This document shows positions 32,459 through 40,335 of a stretch of DNA of 64,000 nt, piece after piece. Each line of letters starts with the position of its first letter. Position 1 is the stretch's first letter. The stretch comes from Candidatus Geothrix odensensis (GTDB lineage Bacteria; Acidobacteriota; Holophagae; Holophagales; Holophagaceae). The position numbers and the translations under genes were made by a program. The DNA lies in NCBI GenBank assembly GCA_016714685.1, contig JADKCH010000001.1, positions 372,001 to 436,000 of the forward strand, written 5' to 3'. The notes below the pieces were generated by a model. It was not told where the DNA came from, made no database searches, and was given only the letters and a program-made list of their open reading frames with translations.

Positions 32459-32873
32459 GAAATGGCTCCTGTGTAAGGGCGTGGGCCCGCACAGGATGAT
32501 GCCCTCAATCGCGGGAGTTTCAAGCCCGAATTGAGTTCACGGGAAATTCGTTGGGGCGGGCCCGCCCTGATAGGGGCCGCGGAAACCCCCTTCGGTGGCC
32601 GAGAATCCCAATCAACTCAAGGTGATTGTCGCCGTAAAACAAGGCTGGGCATGGATTCGCACCCGAGTGGGTGCCTCCACGGGAATCGCTCCTAGCCGCC
32701 CGGTGGTGGGAGACCCTCAGGCCGAACCGGGTGATCCCGTCGAACCCAAACCGGAGGAGTTCCGTGGCCTGCTCAGGAGAACAGGGCCTCCCGGCCGGGG
32801 GGCTGGTGGCGCCCGGTTGCGGAGGTCCCCCCCGGGTTGCCCAGCAATGCCCGGAGGAACAGCCTCCTGAACG
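32459..32873. other. 415-bp intergenic region, no gene recognised
   Basis: The part next to HU holds its ribosome-binding site and a possible -35 TTGAAA. The rest shows GC-rich stretches with several short inverted repeats but no ORF with family-like features, no tRNA and no riboswitch or small RNA that I can recognise. The short open frames crossing it look like compositional noise. Confidence 0.5.
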
Positions 32874-33620
32874 CTACTGCGCCCGGCCCTTCTCCAGCTG
32901 GCCGATGCGGTCCGAGGCTTCCATGGCCAGGCTCACCAGGCTCGAGGCGAAGGCGGCGAACTGCTTCTCCTCTGGTAGCCAGGTCCGCGCCGACCCTGTG
33001 TGCTCAAGGCAGACGACGCCCGCCAGCTTGTCGCCGTGCTTGATGGGCACGTCCAGCATCGAGGTGATGCTGAGCGGGATCAGGTAGCCCTCCGTGAACT
33101 CGCGGGTGCGGGGATCATGGCGGGCGTCGTCGGCTGCCACCACCCGGCCTCGCTCGATCTCCGCGAAATAGGTCGGGTAGTTGGCGGCCGACAGGCGGGC
33201 TCCCTCGCTGTGGAGGCCTTCGAGCCCGTCGAAGATGCAGGCGCAGGCCAGGTTCGTGCGGGTGTCGTCGAGGAACCAGACGCTGGCCCGCTGTACCTGG
33301 ACCGAGAGCGCCGCCATCCGGGTGATGTCGCGCAGCGCGCTGCGGAGGTCGCCGGACACGATGGACCGGTGGCGACTGAGCAGGGTCATGGCCATGAGCA
33401 GCCGGTGGAGGAAGTTCTCCTTCTCCCGCAGGTGCTGAACCTCCTGGGAGAGCGCTTCGACGTCCACGGACTCCGCCTCCTCGAAGAGGTCGAAGATGGG
33501 ATCGCTGTCGGGCTGCGTCTGGCTTGGCAAGGGGGCCCCTCTGGGCAAAGATCCAGTCTGCTCGATTGGGGGCTCCACGGGGGAGTGGCGGGCATCACAC
33601 TTTGGTCGAAAACGAATCAT
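32874..33620 (-). CDS. GAF-domain signalling protein
   Basis: A 248-residue soluble protein. A coiled-coil (about 50-80, VEALSQEVQHLREKENFLHRL) leads into one GAF domain (about 85-235): VQRASVWFLDDTRTNLACACIF, a Pro/Tyr-rich middle, and SITSMLDVPIKHGDKLAGVVCLEH. No kinase, GGDEF or DNA-binding domain is attached, so it may sense a ligand or act on a partner. The ATG at 33620 sits inside a 16-bp perfect palindrome; an alternative start at 33668 would add 16 residues. Confidence 0.8.
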   Translation of the reverse strand: MIRFRPKCDARHSPVEPPIEQTGSLPRGAPLPSQTQPDSDPIFDLFEEAESVDVEALSQEVQHLREKENFLHRLLMAMTLLSRHRSIVSGDLRSALRDITRMAALSVQVQRASVWFLDDTRTNLACACIFDGLEGLHSEGARLSAANYPTYFAEIERGRVVAADDARHDPRTREFTEGYLIPLSITSMLDVPIKHGDKLAGVVCLEHTGSARTWLPEEKQFAAFASSLVSLAMEASDRIGQLEKGRAQ

Positions 33621-33628
33621 ATGATTCG
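33613..33628. promoter_or_regulatory. Perfect 16-bp palindrome CGAATCATATGATTCG
   Basis: The palindrome CGAATCAT|ATGATTCG covers the likely start codon of the GAF gene and lies about 95 bp from the start of the divergent outer membrane protein gene. An AT-rich centre in GC-rich DNA suggests an operator. Confidence 0.4.
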
Positions 33629-33721
33629 ACTTCCGACTTCGACCCGAGGTTGTTCCTGCCCTCAGCATTGACAGGCTCCATCCCCAGGTCCGACCGTGGA
33701 GCAGTTCCCGGATGGTGCCTC

Positions 33722-34465
33722 ATGTCGTCTCCCAGGCTGCGCCTTTGTCTTTTCCAAGCCGGTCTCTCCCTGCTGGGCTTCGGGCTGCCGGCCATGGCCC
33801 AGGCTGCGCCCGGTCCCTGGTCCATGACAGGCTACCTCCAGCAGAGCTGGCCCAAGCAGACCGAGACGAACCGCCAGATCAGGGAGATCAACGCGAGCTT
33901 CGGCTCCTCCTTCCCGACCTGGGATGATGTGCCGAACCTCAACCTGGGCCTGCACCTCTTCAGAGAGTTGAACCCGAAGTGGAAGGTGGGCCTTGGTCTG
34001 GACTATTCCCGCGGGAAGGTCGACGGGACGGCCACCGTGGACACGCCCGCTGGTCCCGCCACCCTCGACTTCAGGCAGGAATACTCGATCTATGCGGACC
34101 TCTTCCTCCTGGCCCAGTACCGGCCCCTGGGCGCGGGCGGCCGCTGGGTGCCCTTCCTGCTCGGCGGGATCGGCCTGGCCTACGAGAAGGACCAGACCCG
34201 CCTGACCCTGCGCAACGACTTCCTGGACGAGGCTCTGCAGGTGGACAACAGCGGCTGGTTCCCCATCGCCACTGTCGGAATCGGGCTGGATGCCTATCTC
34301 TCCAACCGGAGGACCTGGTATGCCGAGGCTGGCCTCAGCTACTCCTGGGCCCGGCTCCGGCACGCGGTTCCGGCCTCAGGTTCCCTGGCCCCCGCCCCCA
34401 TGGTCACGGCGGACACCGACTCCACGGGGCCCAATCTCTGGCTGGGCCTGGGCCGGCGGTTCTAG
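33722..34465 (+). CDS. Outer membrane beta-barrel protein
   Basis: A 247-residue exported protein. A signal peptide (to about residue 28, LLGFGLPAMAQA) is followed by alternating beta-strand segments (WKVGLGLDYSRG; RQEYSIYADLFLLAQYRP; WVPFLLGGIGLAYEKDQ; TWYAEAGLSYSWARL). It ends with LWLGLGRRF, and the C-terminal Phe is typical for BAM-inserted barrels. It resembles OmpW/OmpA-barrel-like porins in plan, but the ligand is unknown. The upstream open frame is non-coding. It converges on the Reg_prop sensor gene with 2 bp between stops. Confidence 0.85.
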   Translation: MSSPRLRLCLFQAGLSLLGFGLPAMAQAAPGPWSMTGYLQQSWPKQTETNRQIREINASFGSSFPTWDDVPNLNLGLHLFRELNPKWKVGLGLDYSRGKVDGTATVDTPAGPATLDFRQEYSIYADLFLLAQYRPLGAGGRWVPFLLGGIGLAYEKDQTRLTLRNDFLDEALQVDNSGWFPIATVGIGLDAYLSNRRTWYAEAGLSYSWARLRHAVPASGSLAPAPMVTADTDSTGPNLWLGLGRRF

Positions 34466-34467
34466 GG

Positions 34468-37017
34468 TCAAAGACGGTCCTTGGTCTTCTGGCGGCCCGA
34501 GAAGCCCGGGTACAGGGTGTCGACGCAATCCGGGCAGATGCCATGGGAGAAGCCCACCTCCGAGTGCTCGCTGATGTAATGCTCCAGCTGGTTCCAGTAG
34601 CCCTTGTCATCGCGGATCTTCTTGCAGCTCGCGCAGATGGGCAGCAGGCCGGAGAGCTGTTTCACGCGGCCCAGCGCGTCCGTGAGCTCCGCGTTCCTGG
34701 AATGCAGTTCCCCGGTCCGCGTGGCCACGAGTCTTTCCAGCTCAAGCTTGCTCTGGGCGAGGCTGGCCACCCTCAGGCGGACGATCAGGACGACCACTCC
34801 GGCGGCGGTGAGCCCCCAGAGGGTCAGGGCCCACCAGGTGCGCCACCACCGGGGCATGACCTCGAACCCGAGCCCAACCACGGGGCCGAAGCCTCCATCG
34901 GGCTGGGCCGCTCGGACTTCGAACCGGTACCGGCCGCTGGGCAGGCTCGGGTAGCGGGTCCACGGGGCGTCCAGCTCGCGCCAGGCTTCTTCCAGTCCGG
35001 TGAGTCGAACCTGGATCCTCAGCTGCCCTTCGTGGCGATAGCTGGGCACCGCCACCCGGAAGGCCAGGCTCGACTCCCGTGGTCCCACCGGCGCCAGCTG
35101 ACCTGCCGGTGCCTCCAGGCGCTGCGTCCCTTTCTGAGCGTAGAGGATGCGGGGCAGCGGCGGCGGCAGGGGAGCCTGGCCTTCGCGGGTGTCGTAGCGG
35201 ACGACGCCTGCCGAGGTGCCCACCCAGACCCGGCCCTCCTCGGCCAGCAGGGCCAGCAGGTCACAATCCTCGCTGATCATGCCCTCGCGCCGGCTGCCGT
35301 GAATGGGCCGGTCGAGGCACTCGAAGCCGTGGCTGGAGGTGGCCCAGGCCTGGCCACTGGGATCCACCTCCACGGCATAGATGCGGTTCGAGCGCAGTCC
35401 CTGCCCGGCCTGGCGCCGCTCCAGCACCGTGAGCCTGGTGCCGTCGATGCGGACCCGCTGGAGGCCCGAGGGCTCTGAATAGTGGACCCAGGCGCTCCCG
35501 TCCCGGAGAAAGGCCATGCCATGCAGGCCGAAGGGCAGGAGGCCGTCCTTCTCGTCGAAGAGCCGCCAGACCCCGGAGGGTTCCCGGAGGTAGAGACCGC
35601 GGGTGGTGGCCGCCCACAGCCGGCCCGCAGCATCAAAGCGCATCTGATAGGCCCCCAGGACCTCGGAGGGCGTGGCTTCCGGCCCCACTTCCTGCAGCAG
35701 GCGCCGCTTCGCGGCGTCCCAGCGCAGGATGCCCAGCCGCGTGTGGCCGGCCCAGATCCCGCCCTTGGGATCCGTCATGACCGTGTTCAAGGCGAAGCCA
35801 GGCTCCCCCAGCGGCGCCACCCGGGCGGTCGCGTCGCCGGGTGCGAGCCAGAGGGCCGGTCCGGTGGTTCCCACCATCCAGAGTCGGCCTGTTCCATCAA
35901 TCGCCAGCCCTTTGATGCGGCGCCCCTCCGTCCCCGGAATGCGGCTCGTCTGGGTCTCACCGACCCGAAAGACGCCATCATCCGTGCCCACCAGGAGCTG
36001 TCCACGCCGATCTCGCAGGAAGGACCAGACGATCACGCCGGACGGTCCCGTGGTCAGCGGGTGGTTCCAGAGCTGGTCGTTGCCCTGCATCCGCACCAGG
36101 GCCGTGCCCAGGAGCCACAGCCCCCCCTCGCGGTCACGGAAGATCCGCCGGACCCAGCGCATGGGCAGGCCCGCGGAGTCATCCAGCGCCGTGGTTCTCG
36201 GGCCGTGCAGACACAGTGCCCCCTTCTTGGTCGGCAGCCAGAGGGAGCCGTCCCGGTCCAGGAAGAAGTCGCCGTAGGGCGTGACGGGAGCGGTCAGGAG
36301 CCGGGATTGATCAGTGAAGCGGGCCGCCCCGGGCTCCCTCATCACCAGCGTCCGGCCCGAGCACGCCCAGAGGCGGCCATCTGCGTCTTCGCAGGCCTGC
36401 TCGATCCTGGCGCGGGGCAGTCCCTGCGTTGGACTGGACTCGATGGCGCCCCCGGGCCTGAAGAGGGTGAGGCCGGACTCGCCGCCCACCAGCATGGTCC
36501 CGGACCGGCCCGGGTTCACCGTGAAGACCATGCCCGAGGGTCCCCGTGGGTGGGGCCGGAAGGTCAGGTCCTCGGCTTCCACGAAGAGCCCCCCGGTGGC
36601 TGCGATCCAGAGCCGGCCCGAGGCATCGGGGGCCATCGCCAGCACCCCGGTGAAGGGAGACCCATCCGGGAACCGGGCCGACTCGAAACGCCCCTCCCGG
36701 AACCGGACCAGCCCATGGGGCGTCGAAACCCACACGCCCCCGCCACCGCTGGCGGCCAGTCGATTCACGTGGTCGGAGGGCAGGCCGTCCTTCCGGCTCC
36801 AGTGGCTGCTCTGCCCACCCTCGTAGCGGTAGAGTCCCTCCTCGCCACCCAGCCAGATGAACCCCTCCGCATCCTGGGTCATGGAGAGCATGCCGCCATC
36901 GGGGAGCCCCTGGCCGGGTCCCAGCACTTCAAAAGGACGTCGCCACCCACCCGAAGCCCAGGCCACCCCGGCCAACCCGAGGAGGAGAACCATGAGCACG
37001 ATTTGCCGAACCTTCAC
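34468..37017 (-). CDS. Two-component-propeller sensor (Reg_prop/Y_Y_Y) with a C-terminal Cys-rich domain
   Basis: An 849-residue protein. A signal sequence (residues 5-22) precedes a periplasmic beta-propeller of Reg_prop repeats (for example GFIWLGGEEGLYRYEG; GLPSDHVNRL; GGVWVSTPHGLVRF), then a Y_Y_Y domain (WTRYPSLPSGRYRFEVRA). One membrane span (about 725-745) and a coiled-coil follow. The cytoplasmic end is a conserved domain with ICASCKKIRDDKGYW and HGICPDCVDTLYP. The usual histidine-kinase, GGDEF or DNA-binding output is missing. The CxxC...CPxC domain also closes many bacterial signalling proteins and may bind zinc; its function is not known. Confidence 0.85.
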   Translation of the reverse strand: MKVRQIVLMVLLLGLAGVAWASGGWRRPFEVLGPGQGLPDGGMLSMTQDAEGFIWLGGEEGLYRYEGGQSSHWSRKDGLPSDHVNRLAASGGGGVWVSTPHGLVRFREGRFESARFPDGSPFTGVLAMAPDASGRLWIAATGGLFVEAEDLTFRPHPRGPSGMVFTVNPGRSGTMLVGGESGLTLFRPGGAIESSPTQGLPRARIEQACEDADGRLWACSGRTLVMREPGAARFTDQSRLLTAPVTPYGDFFLDRDGSLWLPTKKGALCLHGPRTTALDDSAGLPMRWVRRIFRDREGGLWLLGTALVRMQGNDQLWNHPLTTGPSGVIVWSFLRDRRGQLLVGTDDGVFRVGETQTSRIPGTEGRRIKGLAIDGTGRLWMVGTTGPALWLAPGDATARVAPLGEPGFALNTVMTDPKGGIWAGHTRLGILRWDAAKRRLLQEVGPEATPSEVLGAYQMRFDAAGRLWAATTRGLYLREPSGVWRLFDEKDGLLPFGLHGMAFLRDGSAWVHYSEPSGLQRVRIDGTRLTVLERRQAGQGLRSNRIYAVEVDPSGQAWATSSHGFECLDRPIHGSRREGMISEDCDLLALLAEEGRVWVGTSAGVVRYDTREGQAPLPPPLPRILYAQKGTQRLEAPAGQLAPVGPRESSLAFRVAVPSYRHEGQLRIQVRLTGLEEAWRELDAPWTRYPSLPSGRYRFEVRAAQPDGGFGPVVGLGFEVMPRWWRTWWALTLWGLTAAGVVVLIVRLRVASLAQSKLELERLVATRTGELHSRNAELTDALGRVKQLSGLLPICASCKKIRDDKGYWNQLEHYISEHSEVGFSHGICPDCVDTLYPGFSGRQKTKDRL

Positions 37018-37092
37018 CCGGACTCCTTCATCCCCCGTGTATCGGCAGATGCGGCCCTCGGGCTGATTCCAGACTGCTGCCGGGGCGACCCG

Positions 37093-38202
37093 TCAGGGCT
37101 GGCCCAGGACTCGGCGATACAGGGCCTCGTACTGGTCCACGATGGGGCCTTCCGCGAAGGTGCCCAGGGCCCGGGCCCGGGCGAAGTCCCCCATGGTCAG
37201 GCGCAGGTCCTCGTCCCGCAGCAGCTTGACCGCATCGGCCGCCATGGCCTCCACATCCCCCAGTTCCTCCAGGTAGCCGTCCACCCCATGCCGCACCACC
37301 TCTGGCAGGCCGCCCACCCGGCTGGCGATGACCGGCACCCGGTGGCCCATGGCCTCCAGGGCCGCCAGGCCGAAGCTCTCCGTGGCGCTGGGCAGGATGA
37401 ACAGGTCCGAACAGGCCAGCACGGTGCCGATGTCAAGCTGCTTGCCCGTGAAGCGCACTTCTCCCGCAAAACCACGCTCCCGGCAGTAGGCCTCGGCCTC
37501 CACGCGGTCCGGCCCGTCGCCCACCATGATGAGGCGTGCGGGGACCTCGTCCCGCACCCGCTCGAAGACCTTGAGCACATCCATCACCCGCTTCACCGGG
37601 CGGAAGTTCGAGATGTGGGTCAACACGAAGGCGGCCTTGGGGGCCAGCCAGGCCCGGCAGTCGGGTCGCTCCTGGCCCGGGGGCTCCACGAAGTTGCCGA
37701 TGACGTCGATGGTGCGGTCCACGCCGAAAGTCCTGACCGTCTCCTCCCGCAGGTACTCGGAGACGGCGGTGACACCGTCGCTCTCGCGGATGGCCATCTT
37801 CACCATGGGCAGGTAGCTGGGGTCGCTGCCCACCACGGTGATGTCCGTGCCGTGCAGGGTGGTCACCACTTTGAGGCCGGGCACCGCCATGCGCGCCAGC
37901 AGGGCCGCCATGGCGTGGGGGATGGCATAGTGGGCGTGGATGATGTCCAGGCCGTGGTGCTCGGCCACATCCGCCATCTTCGAGCCCAGGGCGATGGAGT
38001 AGGGCGCGTCCTCGAACAGGGGGTAGGGACTGGCGCGCACCTCATGGAAGGTGATGCGGTCCTCGAAGCCGATCAGGCGCGGCGGCAGGCTGGGGCTGAG
38101 GATGTGCACCTCGTGGCCCCGGGCCGCCAGAGCCTTGCCCACCTCCGTGGCCACGACGCCCGAGCCGCCGAAGGTGCTGTAGCAGGAGATGCCAATGCGC
38201 AT
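37093..38202 (-). CDS. bshA: N-acetyl-alpha-D-glucosaminyl L-malate synthase BshA
   Basis: A 369-residue GT4 glycosyltransferase. Its N terminus GISCYSTFGGSGVVATEVGKALAARGHEVH and the motifs HAHYAIPHA, VTTLHGTDITVVG, NFVEPP and SATESFGLAALEAMGHRVPV are typical of BshA. BshA joins GlcNAc to L-malate, the first step of bacillithiol synthesis. No bshB or bshC lies nearby. Other GT4 enzymes are possible, but the BshA-like N terminus is strong. Confidence 0.9.
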   Translation of the reverse strand: MRIGISCYSTFGGSGVVATEVGKALAARGHEVHILSPSLPPRLIGFEDRITFHEVRASPYPLFEDAPYSIALGSKMADVAEHHGLDIIHAHYAIPHAMAALLARMAVPGLKVVTTLHGTDITVVGSDPSYLPMVKMAIRESDGVTAVSEYLREETVRTFGVDRTIDVIGNFVEPPGQERPDCRAWLAPKAAFVLTHISNFRPVKRVMDVLKVFERVRDEVPARLIMVGDGPDRVEAEAYCRERGFAGEVRFTGKQLDIGTVLACSDLFILPSATESFGLAALEAMGHRVPVIASRVGGLPEVVRHGVDGYLEELGDVEAMAADAVKLLRDEDLRLTMGDFARARALGTFAEGPIVDQYEALYRRVLGQP

Positions 38203-38251
38203 GGAAGATCCTCGTCCCAGCTATGATGAACAGGTCCCAAGGATTATGCCC

Positions 38252-38509
38252 ATGCCCCTGCTCTTCACCATCGCCTACTATGCCCTCGACGCGATCATCT
38301 ACCTGCTGATCGCGACGGCCATCCTGTCCTGGTTCCCCATCGACCCCCGGAACCGCTGGGTGCGCCTGCTGCACACGATCACCGAGCCCATCCTGCATCC
38401 GATCCGGGCCCTCGTGCCCCCCATCGGGGGCTTCAGCCTGGACATCCTCATCGCCGTGCTGCTGCTCGGCGTCATCCAGCGGGTCTTCCTCCGGGCCCTG
38501 ACCTCCTGA
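38252..38509 (+). CDS. YggT family membrane protein
   Basis: An 85-residue protein with two hydrophobic helices separated by NRWVRLLHTITEPILHPIRALVPPIGGFSLDIL, the YggT signature. YggT proteins are linked to osmotic and cell-division functions. AAGGA lies eight bases before the ATG at 38252; the ATG at 38246 is too close. It precedes divIVA by 7 bp, the same order as in the Gram-positive ylm cluster. Confidence 0.88.
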   Translation: MPLLFTIAYYALDAIIYLLIATAILSWFPIDPRNRWVRLLHTITEPILHPIRALVPPIGGFSLDILIAVLLLGVIQRVFLRALTS

Positions 38510-38516
38510 GGCCACC

Positions 38517-39062
38517 ATGAAATACACCCCCCTCGACATCCAGCGCCGGGAATTCGAGAAGGTCTTTCGGGGCCTGGAGGAATCCGAGGTCCGCACCTTC
38601 CTGCACGAGATCGCCGGGGAGTGGGAAGAACTCCTGGCCGAGAACCAGAAGCTGAAGGAGGAGATCCTCGACAACCGCGAGCGCCTGCGCCAGTACCAGG
38701 ACCAGGACCGCATCTTCCGCGAAACCCTGCTCCAGGCCCAGCGCACCCGCGAGGATGTGCTGGACGGTGCCAACCGCGAGAAGGAACTGATCCTCCGCGA
38801 GGCCCAGTTCAAGGGCGAGGAAGTCGTGCGCGAGGCCCAGCAGCATGTGGTGGAGCTGGAGGTGCACATCCGCAACCTGAAGATGGAACGCCTCAAGTTC
38901 CTGCGCGAAGTGGAGTCCCTCATGGACCGCACCCGCCGCCACCTGCAGGACGAGGCTCCCGACGTCTACATGGCCGCGCCCCCCACCCTGAACCTGGAGA
39001 ACCTCGATCTCAGCGCCCTGGACGAGACCTTCCCGACCCAGAAGCGGTCGCACCTGAGCTGA
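38517..39062 (+). CDS. divIVA: DivIVA-domain protein
   Basis: A 181-residue cytoplasmic coiled-coil protein. The N-terminal DivIVA motif is MKYTPLDIQRREFEKVFRGLEESEVRTFL; the rest (about 35-150) is a long coiled-coil (ENQKLKEEILDNRERLRQY). DivIVA proteins mark cell poles or septa and recruit other factors. It is 7 bp after YggT, so the two are coupled in one operon, probably with a cell-division role. Confidence 0.92.
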   Translation: MKYTPLDIQRREFEKVFRGLEESEVRTFLHEIAGEWEELLAENQKLKEEILDNRERLRQYQDQDRIFRETLLQAQRTREDVLDGANREKELILREAQFKGEEVVREAQQHVVELEVHIRNLKMERLKFLREVESLMDRTRRHLQDEAPDVYMAAPPTLNLENLDLSALDETFPTQKRSHLS

Positions 39063-39087
39063 TTGTCATCGCCCCAGCGGAGTCCCC

Positions 39088-40260
39088 ATGTCCCACGCGG
39101 TCATTCTTAAATCCCTGCGCAGTCCCATCGGCAAGTTCCAGGGCGGGCTGGCTCCGCTGGCGGCACCGGAGCTGGCGGCCCAGGTGGTGAAGGCCCTCCT
39201 GGCCGCGGTGCCCGGGGTCCAGCCCACCGAGGCCATCTTCGGCAACGTGGTGGGCGCGGGCGTGGGTCAGGCCCCGGCCCGCCAGGCGGCCCTGCGGGGC
39301 GGCCTGCCCGCCAGCGTGTCGGCCCTCACCATCAACAAGGTCTGCGGCAGCGGCCTCAAGGCCATCCAGCTGGCGGCCAATGCCGTGCGGCTGGGCGACC
39401 ACGAGGTGGTGCTGGCGGGCGGCATGGAGTCCATGTCCAATGCGCCCTACCTCATGCCCAAGCTGCGCACCGGCGCCCGCATGGGCCACACCGAGGCCAA
39501 GGATGCCATGATCCTCGACGGCCTCTGGTGCGCCATGACGGACCAGCACATGGGCCATACGGGCGAGCTGGTGGCCGACAAGTTCGGGGTGGGCCGCGAG
39601 GTACAGGATGCCTGGGCCGCCGAGAGCCACCGCAAGGCCCTGGCGGCCATGCAGGCCGGCGCCTTCCAGGCCGAGATCGTGCCCATGGCCGTGCCCGGCA
39701 AGAAGGGTGACCTGATCATCAGCGAGGACGAGGGCCCCCGCGCCGACTGCACGGTGGACTCCCTGGCCAAGCTGCGTCCCGCGTTCAAGAAGGACGGCAC
39801 CGTCACCGCCGGCAACGCCCCCAGCGTGAATGACGGGGCCGCCGCGGCCCTGGTCACCACCGAGGACTATGCCAGGGCCCACGGCCTGCCCATTCAGGCA
39901 CGCATCCTGGGCACCGCCACCGCCGGCCTGGCTCCCGAGTGGGTGCTCATGGCCCCCGTGGAGGCCATCCGCCAGCTGCTGGCGAAGGTGGGCTGGACGG
40001 TGAACGACGTGGACCTCTGGGAGATCAACGAGGCCTTCGCCGTGCAGCTCGTGGCCACCATGAATGAGCTGAAGCTGCCCGCCGACCGCATCAACATCCA
40101 TGGCGGCGCCGTGGCCCTGGGCCATCCCATCGGCGCCTCCGGCGCCCGGGTGATGGCCACCCTGCTCCACGCCCTGGAGCGCCAGGGCAAGCAGCGCGGC
40201 GTTGCCGCGCTATGCCTCGGTGGCGGCAATGCCATCGCCATGGCGGTCGAGAGGGTGTGA
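39088..40260 (+). CDS. Acetyl-CoA acetyltransferase (thiolase II family)
   Basis: A 390-residue enzyme. The acyl-binding Cys is C86 (INKVCGSGLKA), the catalytic His is in GGAVALGHPIGASGAR and the second Cys is near 376 (LCLGGGNAIA). All three active-site residues are present. It condenses or cleaves acyl-CoA units. The biosynthetic (AtoB/PhaA) and degradative (FadA) types cannot be separated here. The convergent FadL gene suggests fatty acid use. Confidence 0.93.
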   Translation: MSHAVILKSLRSPIGKFQGGLAPLAAPELAAQVVKALLAAVPGVQPTEAIFGNVVGAGVGQAPARQAALRGGLPASVSALTINKVCGSGLKAIQLAANAVRLGDHEVVLAGGMESMSNAPYLMPKLRTGARMGHTEAKDAMILDGLWCAMTDQHMGHTGELVADKFGVGREVQDAWAAESHRKALAAMQAGAFQAEIVPMAVPGKKGDLIISEDEGPRADCTVDSLAKLRPAFKKDGTVTAGNAPSVNDGAAAALVTTEDYARAHGLPIQARILGTATAGLAPEWVLMAPVEAIRQLLAKVGWTVNDVDLWEINEAFAVQLVATMNELKLPADRINIHGGAVALGHPIGASGARVMATLLHALERQGKQRGVAALCLGGGNAIAMAVERV

Positions 40261-40284
40261 CGCGACGGCCTGGCCGTTCGCACG

Positions 40285-40315
40285 AAAAAGGGGGCCGGCA
40301 TGCCGGCCCCCTTTT
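40285..40315. terminator. Bidirectional terminator between thiolase and FadL genes
   Basis: AAAAA, then GGGGGCCGGCA|TGCCGGCCCCC, then TTTT. The stem is perfectly symmetric with A and T tracts on both sides, so it can end both converging genes. Confidence 0.9.
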
Positions 40316-40335
40316 CTGTGCAGGCGTGCTGCCGA

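Noticed and set aside
32595..33087. Short plus-strand frames between HU and the GAF gene
   Set aside because: They extend into the antisense of the GAF gene, have no ribosome-binding site and no family features.
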